Positions 18,651 through 27,753 of a stretch of DNA of 64,000 nucleotides are shown in pieces. The DNA is from Sphingomonas sp. (GTDB lineage Bacteria > Pseudomonadota > Alphaproteobacteria > Sphingomonadales > Sphingomonadaceae). The notes under the pieces were generated by a model. That model was not told the origin of the DNA and made no database searches. It saw only the letters and a list, made by a program, of their open reading frames with translations. The stretch spans positions 186,001 through 250,000 of the forward strand of contig JABDNH010000003.1 in the NCBI GenBank assembly GCA_013001055.1, read 5' to 3'. The position numbers and the translations under genes were made by a program. How positions within the stretch are numbered: the first letter of the stretch is position 1; every line of letters starts with the position of its first letter.

Positions 18651-19250
18651 ATGCCACATCCATATCTACATGCACTGCTTGGCGCCGCTGCCGCCAGCCT
18701 GTTGGCGAGCGCCGCCGGTGCCGGTCCCGTCTTCCTCAAGATCGACGACATCGAAGGCGAGTCCACCGACGCCGATCACAAGGACTGGATCGTCATTGAA
18801 TCGGTCAGCTTCCCCAGCGCTTCGCCCGATGGCGAATTCTGGTTCGAAGGGTTGCGGCCAGGCGCCGCGCAAGACGCCAAACCGCGGCTGCGAGCGCGAA
18901 GCCGCCAAGTGGAGCGGGCCAGTCCGCGGCTGAGCCAGGCATCCAACAGCGGCAAGGCCAAGGTCGTAATGCACCGCCCGCTAGCCAAGGGCACTCCGCT
19001 GATGGTCGTTGCCGGTCACTTCGCCAGCTGCAAGCCGGGCCAGATGCACGACGCCTTGCGCATCCGTTCGGACGATGGCGAATGGCTGCTGACGGGGGCG
19101 CGAGTAGAAGGTTGTGCCAAGACCATTGCGTCCAGCGGCGACGCCGATGACCGTCCGACCGAAGAAGTGGCCTTCTATTACAACAAAATCGCCTTCAGCT
19201 ATGACAAGCGCGATCCCGTGATCAAAGGCAGCAAGATAAACGAGAATTAG
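18651..19250 (+). CDS. Secreted Hcp-like (type VI tube family) protein
   Basis: A 199-aa protein with a signal-like hydrophobic N-terminus (LHALLGAAAASLLASAAGAG), then an Hcp1-family pattern. FLKIDDIEGESTDADHKDWI matches the first strand of Hcp tube proteins, a central RASPRLSQASNSGKAKVVMHR matches the SPxLxxAxxxGK segment, and PTEEVAFYYNKIAFSYDKRD matches the C-terminal strands. Cytoplasmic Hcp rings lack a signal peptide, so this is an atypical exported member. No other type VI gene is nearby. The ATG at 18651 follows AAGGAGAG; the ORF-track start at 18552 is upstream of the SD. Its 3' end overlaps the convergent carboxylase gene by 4 bp. Confidence 0.65.
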   Translation: MPHPYLHALLGAAAASLLASAAGAGPVFLKIDDIEGESTDADHKDWIVIESVSFPSASPDGEFWFEGLRPGAAQDAKPRLRARSRQVERASPRLSQASNSGKAKVVMHRPLAKGTPLMVVAGHFASCKPGQMHDALRIRSDDGEWLLTGARVEGCAKTIASSGDADDRPTEEVAFYYNKIAFSYDKRDPVIKGSKINEN

Positions 19251-21115
19251 GCGTCCTCAGATACCGCTTCGACCCGCGCCAGCAGCGTTTCCACCTGAAC
19301 CTGCTGGCCGGGTTCGGCAGCCAACTCGGTGATCGCGCCATCGAAGGGCGCGGTAAGCGAATGCTCCATCTTCATCGCTTCTAACGTCATCAACTTTTGT
19401 CCTGCGACAACCTTTTCGCCTTCGGAAATATCGACATTGATGACTTTTCCGGGCATCGGGGCGAGAATGGCACCGTCGCTGGCGATACCCGCGGCCCCTG
19501 CCCGCGTCGACAACGCAAATTCGGTCGCTTCGCCATCGACGAACAGCACGACGCGCTCACCGTCATCGAAGCCGGAAGCCGGGAGTGTCTCAGTAGAGTC
19601 AGCCAGATCGATCGAGCGCGTTTCACCTTTGTACGTTAGCGATACGGAGGTGCGAGGAGCCGCATTCATTCGAAATCCCGCCAGCGGCTGCGCGTCCGGC
19701 TCGGCGACTGCAATCATTGCCGCAGTCTGCCAGTGCGCATCAGTCGGACCTGATCGTGGTATCAGGTCTTCTTCGTGCGCTGCAATGAAGCCCGTATCCA
19801 GCTTCGCATCGACGAAGTCGTCATGCGTTACCGCGCGCTTCAGGAAGGCCGCGTTGGTGCGCACCGGCCATATTTCCAGCTCTTCGATCAGCATCGAAAG
19901 TTTGCCGATGGCATTTTCTCGGTTCCGGCCGTGCGCAACCAGCTTTGCGATCATCGGGTCATAGTGAGGACTGATGTCGTCGCCTTCTTCGACACCGGTT
20001 TCGACTCGACCGACGTCACCCAACTCGAAATGCTCCAGCTTTCCAGTCGACGGCAGAAACCCAGACGCCGGGTCTTCGGCGTATAGCCGCGCCTCGATCG
20101 CATGACCGTTGATGCTGAGCTCGTCCTGCCCCAGCGGCACCTTCTCTCCCGCAGCAGCGCGCAGCTGCCATTCGACCAGGTCGACGCCGGTAATCTCTTC
20201 GGTCACCGGATGTTCGACCTGCAGGCGGGTGTTCATTTCCATGAAGTAGATGCGGTCGGCGCGTAGACCTTCGGATGCGTCCGCGATGAACTCCACCGTG
20301 CCCGCGCCTTCATAATTCACTGCTTCGCCCGCACGCACCGCAGCCGCGCACACTTCGGCGCGTGTTTCCTCATCCATGCCGGGCGCTGGCGCTTCCTCGA
20401 TCACCTTCTGGTGGCGGCGCTGGAGCGAGCAATCGCGTTCGAACAGGTGCACCACGGTACCATGGCTGTCGCCGAACAGCTGCACCTCGATATGGCGCGG
20501 GCTTTCGATCCATTTTTCGAGGATCACGACATCGTTACCGAAGCTCGCCTTGGCCTCGCGCCGGCAACTTTCCAGCGCGTCTTCGAAATTCCCGGGATCA
20601 TCGACCTTGCGCATGCCCTTGCCGCCGCCCCCCGCGACCGCCTTGATCAGCACCGGATAGCCGATCTTTTCGGCTTCGGCCTTCAACGTCGCGACCGACT
20701 GGTCATCGCCCATGTAGCCCGGCGTCACGGGCACCCCAGCCTCAGCCATCAGTTTCTTGGCGGCGTCCTTCAAGCCCATCGCGCGGATGCTATCGGGCTT
20801 GGGGCCGACCCACACCAGCCCCGCATCGATTACCGCCTGCGCAAAGTCCGCATTTTCAGACAGGAAACCATAGCCAGGGTGGATCGCCTCGGCGCCCGTT
20901 GCCTTGGCCGCCGCGATGATCTTGTCACCGCAAAGATAGCTCTCGGCCGAAGGCGCCGGTCCGATGCACACCGCCTCGTCCGCCATGCGGACGTGCAGCG
21001 CTTTCGCATCGGCCTCCGAATAGACGGCGACGCATTCGATCCCCATGGCCTGCGCAGTGCGCATGACCCGGCACGCAATCTCGCCGCGATTGGCGATCAG
21101 GAGTTTTGCAAACAT
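19247..21115 (-). CDS. liuD: 3-methylcrotonyl-CoA carboxylase, biotin-carrying alpha subunit
   Basis: A 622-aa subunit with biotin carboxylase and biotin carrier domains. The carboxylase domain begins FAKLLIANRGEIACRV, has the ATP-grasp glycine loop AVAGGGGKGMRKV and MEMNTRLQVEHPVTE. The C-terminal biotinyl domain carries the attachment motif EAMKMEH. It carboxylates biotin, which the beta subunit uses to carboxylate 3-methylcrotonyl-CoA in leucine degradation. The assignment over propionyl- or acetyl-CoA carboxylase rests on the linked liuB-like and isovaleryl-CoA dehydrogenase genes (about 3 kb and 7 kb upstream on the same strand). The ATG at 21115 is at the conserved N-terminus. Confidence 0.85.
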   Translation of the reverse strand: MFAKLLIANRGEIACRVMRTAQAMGIECVAVYSEADAKALHVRMADEAVCIGPAPSAESYLCGDKIIAAAKATGAEAIHPGYGFLSENADFAQAVIDAGLVWVGPKPDSIRAMGLKDAAKKLMAEAGVPVTPGYMGDDQSVATLKAEAEKIGYPVLIKAVAGGGGKGMRKVDDPGNFEDALESCRREAKASFGNDVVILEKWIESPRHIEVQLFGDSHGTVVHLFERDCSLQRRHQKVIEEAPAPGMDEETRAEVCAAAVRAGEAVNYEGAGTVEFIADASEGLRADRIYFMEMNTRLQVEHPVTEEITGVDLVEWQLRAAAGEKVPLGQDELSINGHAIEARLYAEDPASGFLPSTGKLEHFELGDVGRVETGVEEGDDISPHYDPMIAKLVAHGRNRENAIGKLSMLIEELEIWPVRTNAAFLKRAVTHDDFVDAKLDTGFIAAHEEDLIPRSGPTDAHWQTAAMIAVAEPDAQPLAGFRMNAAPRTSVSLTYKGETRSIDLADSTETLPASGFDDGERVVLFVDGEATEFALSTRAGAAGIASDGAILAPMPGKVINVDISEGEKVVAGQKLMTLEAMKMEHSLTAPFDGAITELAAEPGQQVQVETLLARVEAVSEDA

Positions 21116-21148
21116 GGGCCATCGCTTATCGGGCAGAGCGGTCGTGGT

Positions 21149-22405
21149 CTAGGGGGCGCAGGCCTCCGGGAAGATGTCGCCGCGGATCGTCTGGCCCTCG
21201 CGCATGCCGCCGAGCACATTGCGCCAGCCGTACCAGCTTCCTTCAGGGTTGAACCGCATGACGATAAAGCTCGCCTCCTGCCCGGGCGCGATCCGCCCAA
21301 CGTCGCGTTCGGGAAAAGCCAGCTCGATACCGTTGGTAGTGCCGATTTCGATCAACTCCGCGCCCGAATACAGCCCGGTCGAATGCAGTATGTCGAGTTC
21401 GCTGAGCGCTGTCGCGCCGCCGCGGTCGGCGCCCGCTGCGATGCGCACGCCTGCCGCCATCAACAGCGACAGATTGTGCCGCCAGATCCCCCGCGCTGCT
21501 TCCAGCTCCTCGCCGAAAAGAGCGTTGAAGCCCACCGCCAGCGTCGGCACCACGAAAACCTCGTTTTGCGCCGCGATGGCCGCGTCTTCGGCGGTGATCA
21601 TCAGCCGCTCGGGGTCCTCCCCGCGAGGCCACGCGCCCGGCATGTGCACCATTGCATGCACGCCCGCTTCCGCGGCGAGCCGGAAATCGGCGCGGCTGTT
21701 GACATGAACAACAGGATGCAGTCCGGCTTCGCGCGCGAAATGCACGGCATGGCGGAAATTCTTGGCGGTCAGGCCGGTGGAGTCCGGTTGTTCGTGATGG
21801 GTCAGATAGAGTTTGATATGGCTCGCGCCCTGCCGCTTCACTTCGGCAACGGCGGCGCGTGCGTCTGCCTCGTTCGACACCTCGTGATAGGCCCGTCCGG
21901 CAAGCTCTTCCTTGCTCATCGGGTAAACGCCCCAGTCGACCAGTTGTTCGTACAGCGGGCGCGGATGGCCGCCTGCTCCGGTCAGGCCGCCGCCCGTATA
22001 GCTGCCATCGACCGTCTCATGACTGGTCGGAAGCGCGTCATCGAAACGGATGTTGTTGGGGTTCAGCACGAAATAGATGCCCTGATCGAGATAGTCCGAA
22101 TGACTGCGCGCACCCGATGGGCGCGGTTCATCGATCATATGCGTGTGGACGTCCGCCAAAGGCGGCAGGATCGTCCAGCGGGCCGCATTCAACCGCTCGG
22201 CACCTTCGGGCACATGCGTGACAAAACGCCCATTGGAAACCGCGAGGTCGCGTGTCTCGAAGCCTGTCCCAGTGAAGACAGTCGCGCCTTCGAGGACGAT
22301 GTCGCAGCGCGCCGCGTCCTGCGCCAATGCGGCTTCGCTGCCGAGCGTCGCATAAATCCCCGCACTTGCTCCCAGTAACAGCCAGATCCGATAGGTCATC
22401 CACAT
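21149..22405 (-). CDS. Secreted amidohydrolase-family protein
   Basis: A metal-dependent hydrolase of 418 aa exported through an N-terminal signal (IWLLLGASAGIYATLGSEAALAQ). The metal ligands of the amidohydrolase superfamily are visible: VHTHM after the short beta-sandwich, His in PVVHVNS, MVHMPG, and AAGADRGG near the end. Such periplasmic enzymes hydrolyse dipeptides, lactones or amides; the substrate is unknown. The ATG at 22405 has AGGA eight bases upstream, while the ORF-track frame is extended to 22603 without support. It lies 33 bp upstream of liuD on the same strand. Confidence 0.8.
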   Translation of the reverse strand: MWMTYRIWLLLGASAGIYATLGSEAALAQDAARCDIVLEGATVFTGTGFETRDLAVSNGRFVTHVPEGAERLNAARWTILPPLADVHTHMIDEPRPSGARSHSDYLDQGIYFVLNPNNIRFDDALPTSHETVDGSYTGGGLTGAGGHPRPLYEQLVDWGVYPMSKEELAGRAYHEVSNEADARAAVAEVKRQGASHIKLYLTHHEQPDSTGLTAKNFRHAVHFAREAGLHPVVHVNSRADFRLAAEAGVHAMVHMPGAWPRGEDPERLMITAEDAAIAAQNEVFVVPTLAVGFNALFGEELEAARGIWRHNLSLLMAAGVRIAAGADRGGATALSELDILHSTGLYSGAELIEIGTTNGIELAFPERDVGRIAPGQEASFIVMRFNPEGSWYGWRNVLGGMREGQTIRGDIFPEACAP

Positions 22406-22497
22406 GCCAAAATTCCTTTCGCCGCGCTTATGATCGTCGAGCCGGTACGCTTCCGGGAAAAGCTGCGAATCGACACAATCTTCGGTGAACGGACAGT

Positions 22498-23295
22498 CTA
22501 AAGTGTGCGTTCGCGCAGGATTTTGGCACCGGCGCGGCTGGCAATGACGGAGTCGCTGCCTGCCAGATGCACGCTGATTCGTCCCGAACCCGCCGGTTCG
22601 CACCGCACCACGCGATCGAGGTTGACGATGGCCGAGCGGTGCACGCGCACGAAGTTATCGGGCAGGTCGCTTTCAAATTCGCCGAGACGACGGCGCACGA
22701 GGTGATCGCCTTTGGCGGTACGCACTTCGCAATAATCGTCCGCCGCGACAATGGCGATGATCTCTCCGGGTTCGATCGTCACCATTTCATCGCCGGTCCT
22801 GAGCAGAAGTCGCTCGGGCAATTTGCGTGTAGGCTCGTCTACCGGCATGGCTGGTTCCTTGATCGCCGCGTGCACCAGTCCCGCCAATGCGCCGTAAAGG
22901 GCAAAGCCCTGGAAATATTGCCACAAAAAGGCGGGCCCGCGGAACGGCTCGATTTGCGCGCCGGTCGCCAGGCTGCCATAGGACCACCCCTGCATGGTGA
23001 TATTTATGATATACCAGGCCAGTGCGAAAACCGCGCCCGCCAACACGTGAAAGCCCAGCAACGCGCTCGGCGAGAAACGTGGCAGCCACCGCTTCATCGG
23101 CCATGCAAACAAAGCGCCGGTGATAAAAGCGCTGAGCGTGTTGATAATGGTCGAAGGCAGCACCCGCGGATTGAGGTTTCCGCCCGAGAAGATCAGGTAA
23201 TAGCCCAAAGTGAGCAAAAGCAGCCCAAGCCCCCACGGCAAGAGGATCGGCGCGCGCCTGAAGGCGGCAGCAAGCTTGGTGTCGAATCTGTTCAT
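22498..23295 (-). CDS. Membrane-bound LytTR-domain transcriptional regulator
   Basis: A one-component regulator of about 265 aa. Four predicted membrane helices occupy residues 15-145 (PWGLGLLLLTLGYYLIF, INTLSAFITGALFAW, LGFHVLAGAVFALAWYII, YFQGFALYGALAGLVHA). A C-terminal LytTR DNA-binding domain follows (MVTIEPGEIIAIVAADDYCEVRTAKGDHLVRR, NFVRVHRSAIVNLDRV). It lacks a receiver domain, so the membrane part presumably senses the signal directly. ATG 23295 is preferred over the GTG at 23307. It may control the neighbouring amidohydrolase; that is inferred only from position. Confidence 0.85.
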   Translation of the reverse strand: MNRFDTKLAAAFRRAPILLPWGLGLLLLTLGYYLIFSGGNLNPRVLPSTIINTLSAFITGALFAWPMKRWLPRFSPSALLGFHVLAGAVFALAWYIINITMQGWSYGSLATGAQIEPFRGPAFLWQYFQGFALYGALAGLVHAAIKEPAMPVDEPTRKLPERLLLRTGDEMVTIEPGEIIAIVAADDYCEVRTAKGDHLVRRRLGEFESDLPDNFVRVHRSAIVNLDRVVRCEPAGSGRISVHLAGSDSVIASRAGAKILRERTL

Positions 23296-23337
23296 CGCCG
23301 CAGCCACGCTAGCGCATGGCGCGCAGATGCCAAGATT

Positions 23338-23718
23338 CTAGTGTTTTGCCTGTCGAATGATTTCGCCGGTAATCGAAAACACGGCACTGCCAGCGACCAG
23401 ACCGAGCAAGAGAGCCAGCCCCGACAGGGTGGACGCCCATGCCTTCGCTGTCTCGGACAAGAAATTCACGCTGCGGAAAACCGCGAAGCCCATCGAGCTG
23501 CCTGCCATCAGGATCGAATAGCGCCCCAATACCGCGCCGACGTATCCGCTCTGTTCGCGACAACGCCGCGCTTCGTCGCGCACCCAGCCGTAGCCGCCGC
23601 GCAGCACTTCCGGGATTTCCCGTCGAAGGTAAGAGATAAGGATCACGACGAGCGCGATCAGAGAGGAGATACGGATCAAGTTGATCTCGGCGGCAGGCGC
23701 GCTGATGAGTTCAGTCAT
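23338..23718 (-). CDS. Hypothetical membrane protein (126 aa)
   Basis: Three hydrophobic segments are visible (ISSLIALVVILISYL, YSILMAGSSMGFAVF, LSGLALLLGLVAGSAVFSI), with a charged stretch between the first two. The start at 23718 (MTELISAPAAE) follows the stop of the next upstream gene by two bases, so the pair is probably co-translated. The ORF-track start at 23847 lies inside that gene. I recognise no family. It is downstream of the 83-aa and 110-aa genes and the carboxyltransferase gene, probably at the end of that transcript. Confidence 0.55.
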   Translation of the reverse strand: MTELISAPAAEINLIRISSLIALVVILISYLRREIPEVLRGGYGWVRDEARRCREQSGYVGAVLGRYSILMAGSSMGFAVFRSVNFLSETAKAWASTLSGLALLLGLVAGSAVFSITGEIIRQAKH

Positions 23719-23720
23719 CG

Positions 23721-23972
23721 TCAGCGCTTCCGTGCCAGCAGGATCAGCAAGGTGACAGTGAAGAGGAAGAAGACACCAGCAAGGCCCGCATAGGCCGCAA
23801 AATAGTCCTCCGTCGGCCAGCAGGACGCGCTGCGCGCACCCTCGCACGCCCGCCCGTCATGCGCTTGAAACGCTAGCCATGCGAGCACCAGCGTCGGCAG
23901 CCCAAACAGCCCGACAATTCCGGCGAAAGCGCAACCTTTGTTGGTGGAGTGGCGATATCGAACTTCAGACAC
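23721..23972 (-). CDS. Hypothetical two-span membrane protein (83 aa)
   Basis: It starts with GTG at 23972, overlapping the end of the upstream 110-aa gene by 8 bp. Two hydrophobic spans (GIVGLFGLPTLVLAWLAF, AYAGLAGVFFLFTVTLLILLA) flank a Cys-containing hydrophilic loop (ACEGARSASCW), and it ends in a basic ARKR. The two Cys would lie on one side and could form a disulfide. No family is recognised. The overlaps with its neighbours support expression. Confidence 0.5.
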   Translation of the reverse strand: MSEVRYRHSTNKGCAFAGIVGLFGLPTLVLAWLAFQAHDGRACEGARSASCWPTEDYFAAYAGLAGVFFLFTVTLLILLARKR

Positions 23973-24297
23973 TGATCTTGGCCCATATCAGATGGCCGGG
24001 GCCTTGGTCATTTCCGTTGAGATAACCGAGCAACGCCTCCAGCACGTCTTCCCGGTCAACCTTGTCCACGGGGAGCGGGCCGCCCTCCTTTTCGGCGCGA
24101 TAATGGTGTTCCGCGCCGCCCGTCCGTTTTTCCAACCACCAGCCGTCATCATGGGCAAGCGTTTGCATATAATGATCTTCGTCGTTCTCGATTATGACAA
24201 AGCGATTTCGCGTCGCATCGGCCGCGCTTTCCAATGCGGCCCGAACGTCCTCAGCGTCAGGATTGTCGGACCAGCCATGCCGAGTGCGCATCAACAT
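23965..24297 (-). CDS. Hypothetical cytosolic protein (110 aa) between the carboxylase genes
   Basis: This acidic protein of 110 aa contains MLMRTRHGWSDNPDAEDVRAALESA, an IENDEDHYMQTL strand and a WWLEKRTGGAEHHYRAE segment. The alternating strand pattern faintly resembles small Imm1-like folds, but I would not assign it. It begins three bases after the carboxyltransferase stop, which strongly suggests co-transcription with liuB. No signal peptide or membrane span is seen. Confidence 0.6.
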   Translation of the reverse strand: MLMRTRHGWSDNPDAEDVRAALESAADATRNRFVIIENDEDHYMQTLAHDDGWWLEKRTGGAEHHYRAEKEGGPLPVDKVDREDVLEALLGYLNGNDQGPGHLIWAKISV

Positions 24298-24300
24298 TGA

Positions 24301-25905
24301 TTACATCCTGAACACGCCGAATTTCGGCTGGTCGGGTACGGACGCATTCAAGCAGGCCGCGAAGGCCAGTCCCAACACGTCGCGCGTCTGCGCTGGATCG
24401 ATAATACCGTCGTCCCACAGCCGCGCGGTGGCGTGCCAGGGGTTGCCCTCATCCTCATATTTCTGGCGGATCGGGGCCTTGAATTCTTCGGCTTCTTCCG
24501 CGCTCCATTTGTCTGCATCGCGGTGCACGGTCGCGAGCACGCTTGCCGCCTGCTCCCCGCCCATCACGCTGATGCGCGAATTGGGCCAGCTGAACAGGAA
24601 ATTGGGCGAATAGGCCCGCCCCGCCATGCCATAATTGCCCGCGCCAAAGCTGCCGCCGATCAACACCGTGATCTTGGGCACCTGCGCGGTCGCCACCGCG
24701 GTCACCAGCTTGGCGCCGTGTTTGGCGATTCCCTCGGCCTCGTATTTGCCGCCCACCATGAAGCCCGAGATATTCTGCAGGAACAGCAGCGGGATCTTGC
24801 GCTGCGCGGCCAGCTCGATGAAGTGCGCGCCCTTCACCGCGCTCTCTGAGAACAGCACACCATTATTGGCGAGGATAGCGACCGGTATGCCATGGATATG
24901 CGCAAAGCCGCACACCAGCGATTGCCCGTACAGCGCCTTGAACTCGTTAAACTCCGAGCCGTCGACAATCCGCGCAATCACTTCGTGGACGTCATAAGGC
25001 GCGCGCACGTCTTCAGGAATGATCGAATAAAGCTCTTCAGGATCGAACTTCGGCGGGCGGGCTTCGGCAAAGTTGAGATCCGCATTTTCTGCCCCGCCGG
25101 GCACGGTCGACAAAATATCGCGAACTATGGTCAGTGCGTGCTCGTCATTCTCGGCGAGGTGATCGACCACGCCAGATTTCTTGGCATGGAGCGCGCCGCC
25201 GCCCAGGTCCTCGGCCGAAATCTCTTCGCCCGTCGCGGCCTTCACCAGCGGCGGCCCGGCAAGGAAGATCGTGCCCTGTTCCTTCACGATGACGCTCTCA
25301 TCGCTCATCGCGGGCACATAGGCGCCTCCCGCGGTGCAGCTGCCCATGACGCAAGCGACCTGCGGAATGCCCTTCGCGCTGAGGTTGGCCTGGTTGTAGA
25401 ATATCCGCCCGAAATGATCGCGGTCGGGAAACACCTCCGCCTGGTGCGGCAAGTTCGCGCCGCCGGAATCGACGAGGTAGATGCACGGTAAACGGTTCTG
25501 CTCGGCAATTTCCTGCGCGCGCAGGTGTTTCTTCACCGTCATCGGGTAATAGGTACCACCCTTCACGGTGGCATCATTGCACACGATCATGGCCTGCCGG
25601 CCCGATACGCGGCCGATGCCGGCGATCACGCCAGCGCCCGGTACTTCGCCGCCATACATGTCGCACGCCGCCAATTGCCCGATCTCCAGAAAGGGCGAGC
25701 CCGGATCGAGCAACCGCTCGACCCGATCGCGCGGCAGCAATTTGCCGCGCGACAGATGCCTTTCGCGCGAACGTTCTGAGCCACCCACGGCGGCCTCGGC
25801 GACGTCTTCGCGCAATTTCTGCGCGAGTTCACGGTTATGCTTGGCGCGGGCCTTTGCTTCGGGCCCGTCCATGTCGATCTTGCTGGTCAGGGTCGGTGCA
25901 CTCAT
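24301..25905 (-). CDS. liuB: 3-methylcrotonyl-CoA carboxylase, carboxyltransferase beta subunit
   Basis: A 534-aa carboxyltransferase that moves the carboxyl group from biotin to 3-methylcrotonyl-CoA. Both crotonase-fold halves are present: the CoA-binding half with [25 protein letters not shown] and [24 protein letters not shown], and the biotin-binding half with [23 protein letters not shown] and [10 protein letters not shown]. These motifs are typical of MCC beta (including the mitochondrial enzyme) rather than propionyl-CoA carboxylase. Its partner liuD is on the same strand downstream, and the presumed upstream enzyme, isovaleryl-CoA dehydrogenase, is 1.8 kb upstream. Confidence 0.92.
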   Translation of the reverse strand: MSAPTLTSKIDMDGPEAKARAKHNRELAQKLREDVAEAAVGGSERSRERHLSRGKLLPRDRVERLLDPGSPFLEIGQLAACDMYGGEVPGAGVIAGIGRVSGRQAMIVCNDATVKGGTYYPMTVKKHLRAQEIAEQNRLPCIYLVDSGGANLPHQAEVFPDRDHFGRIFYNQANLSAKGIPQVACVMGSCTAGGAYVPAMSDESVIVKEQGTIFLAGPPLVKAATGEEISAEDLGGGALHAKKSGVVDHLAENDEHALTIVRDILSTVPGGAENADLNFAEARPPKFDPEELYSIIPEDVRAPYDVHEVIARIVDGSEFNEFKALYGQSLVCGFAHIHGIPVAILANNGVLFSESAVKGAHFIELAAQRKIPLLFLQNISGFMVGGKYEAEGIAKHGAKLVTAVATAQVPKITVLIGGSFGAGNYGMAGRAYSPNFLFSWPNSRISVMGGEQAASVLATVHRDADKWSAEEAEEFKAPIRQKYEDEGNPWHATARLWDDGIIDPAQTRDVLGLAFAACLNASVPDQPKFGVFRM

Positions 25906-25943
25906 GGCCTAGCGGCCTAGCGAACCGGCTTCGACTTGCAAAG

Positions 25944-26789
25944 CTATTGCGCGATATTCCGCTCGGCGCGCTCCTTGACATAGGCGATTATGGCGTCGCG
26001 TTCGCGGTCGGTCAGGTAGGAGAAATGCTCGACCCCAACGAGGCTCATCAGCCCCAGGTCGCGCCCATCCTTGCCGATGCCTTCGGTAAGAAGACGCCGC
26101 AGTTCTGCATTCGAGTAGGCCCCTGCGATATCGAGGTTTGGCGCGAAATCAGGCGAACCTCCAAGTGCAGGTCCGTGACATTCGGCACATGTCGTGGCTG
26201 TGAGGTAGCGCCCCCATTCGCGCGCTTCTCCAAGATCGTCCATCTGCGTAGCATTGAACTGCCTAACCTGCTCACCGCTCGTCGTCAGCGCGCCAGCATC
26301 CACCATCGCTTGTGCCGCCGGTTTGATCTCGGTCGGCGGAGTCGGTTCTCCCGATGGCGGTACGGTTCGAAGATAGGCGATCAGCGCGTCCATGTCGGGC
26401 TCACTCAGGCGATTAATCACGCCCGAAGGCATCAACCACATATCGCCGCGCGTCGGATGGACACCCTTTCGCAGCAGCAATCGCAGCTCGCCATCGTCCA
26501 TCTTGGGCAATTCGGTCGTCAGGTTCGAAGCGTAAATGCCATCGAGCGGCGGCTCGAAATCGCCCATATTGCCGCCCTCGAGATTGACGCGATGACACCC
26601 CTTACACCCGAGAATGTGACTGAGCCTCTCGCCGTGAGCGATGCGTGCACTGGCCTCTGTCGCCATCGCTCCTTCGAAGGCCAGCGCCGCCGTCGCAGCC
26701 TGCCCAGCATCGGCTTCGCTCTCTACCGGCGATTCATTGGAACACGCAAACAGGCTGGCACCTGCCAGCAGGACGAGAAACTGGCGCAT
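25944..26789 (-). CDS. Diheme cytochrome c lipoprotein (copy 1)
   Basis: A protein of 281 aa exported as a probable lipoprotein (LLAGASLFAC is a plausible lipobox). It carries two c-type heme motifs, CKGCH near residue 62 and CAECH near residue 198, each in a cytochrome c domain with distal Met candidates (DMWLMPSG, LGLMSL). It should transfer electrons in the periplasm; the partner is unknown. A paralogue of nearly the same length and motif order lies immediately upstream. It is 38 bp from liuB, and the intervening location inside the leucine degradation cluster is notable. Confidence 0.85.
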   Translation of the reverse strand: MRQFLVLLAGASLFACSNESPVESEADAGQAATAALAFEGAMATEASARIAHGERLSHILGCKGCHRVNLEGGNMGDFEPPLDGIYASNLTTELPKMDDGELRLLLRKGVHPTRGDMWLMPSGVINRLSEPDMDALIAYLRTVPPSGEPTPPTEIKPAAQAMVDAGALTTSGEQVRQFNATQMDDLGEAREWGRYLTATTCAECHGPALGGSPDFAPNLDIAGAYSNAELRRLLTEGIGKDGRDLGLMSLVGVEHFSYLTDRERDAIIAYVKERAERNIAQ

Positions 26790-26846
26790 CCTGCATCTCC
26801 CCTACATCTTGCAGCGGTTTAACACAGGTTAATGTGAGTCGCCAGC

Positions 26847-27683
26847 CTATTCGGCCTTTTCGGGCGGCCCCAGCGCCACCAGATAATCGAGCAACGCATC
26901 CCTTTCCGCGTCCTCCAGCGACGACAGATTGCGCACTGCCACGAACTTCATCACGCCATGGCTCATGCCATCGTCGCGCGTCCCCGTGCGCAGCAGCATG
27001 GCCAGCCGCTCACGCCCCAAGGCGGAAACACCCGTCAGCGGCGGCGCGCTCGACGTGCCTTGCAGCGCCGCGCCGTGGCATTCGGAACACGTGACCGAGG
27101 CCACATAGCGCCCCAGCGCCAGCGCATTGCCCCGATCAGGGGGGAGATTGCGCCGGTATTCTTCGACCAAGGCTGGCGACTGGTCGATGATGCCGTAATC
27201 GAGCAACGCACCGGTCGCCTCGCCCCCGCGCGGCAGCGGCCAGTCGCGCCCGGCGGGTTCCAGGGTCCGCAGGAAAGCGATCAGCGCGTCTGTGTCGGGC
27301 GCGCTCAACCGCTGTAGTGTCTTGGCCGGCATGTACCAAAGCGCATCGCGCCGCGGATGCACGCCTTCGCGCATCAGTTTGATCAGCTGTTCGTCGGTCA
27401 GATCGGGCATCCGCCGCGTGAGGTTGGACGCGAAGATGAATCCGCCGTCGGGATCATCGCTATAATTGCCGCCGCGATAGTCCGCCCCGTGGCAACTGTT
27501 GCAGCCAAGAACGACGCTGAGCCGCTTGCCATGATCGCGCTTGGCATCGCCTGTGGCAGCTTCGGCGCCGACAAAGCTTGCCGGCATCGCTGCGGGCGCG
27601 GCTTCGACCGACGCTGGATCCTCGACGGGCATCGTACATCCGGCCAGCAGGCTGGCCAAAATCATAGAAACCAACGGGCGCAT
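26847..27683 (-). CDS. Diheme cytochrome c lipoprotein (copy 2)
   Basis: A 278-aa paralogue of the neighbouring cytochrome. It has a lipobox (LASLLAGC), two heme-binding motifs, CNSCH and CSECH, and the shared motifs HGKRLSVVLGC, FASNLTRRMPDL, LMREGVHPRRDALWYMP and DTDALIAFLRTL. Membrane-anchored and periplasmic, it probably passes electrons between a dehydrogenase and a terminal oxidase. The second ATG (27683) has GGGAGG six bases upstream and is preferred to the first (27689). It is separated from copy 1 by 57 bp. Confidence 0.85.
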   Translation of the reverse strand: MRPLVSMILASLLAGCTMPVEDPASVEAAPAAMPASFVGAEAATGDAKRDHGKRLSVVLGCNSCHGADYRGGNYSDDPDGGFIFASNLTRRMPDLTDEQLIKLMREGVHPRRDALWYMPAKTLQRLSAPDTDALIAFLRTLEPAGRDWPLPRGGEATGALLDYGIIDQSPALVEEYRRNLPPDRGNALALGRYVASVTCSECHGAALQGTSSAPPLTGVSALGRERLAMLLRTGTRDDGMSHGVMKFVAVRNLSSLEDAERDALLDYLVALGPPEKAE

Positions 27684-27753
27684 GGGCATCCTCCCTGATT
27701 AACTGGGACTATACTACGAAACCAATTGGCCCGCCGCCTTGAGCAGGATCAAA

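Noticed and set aside
20411-22378. 655-aa plus-strand ORF
   Set aside because: Lies antisense to liuD and the amidohydrolase, both with clear domains; composition is rich in Arg/His/Asp as expected for a mirror frame.
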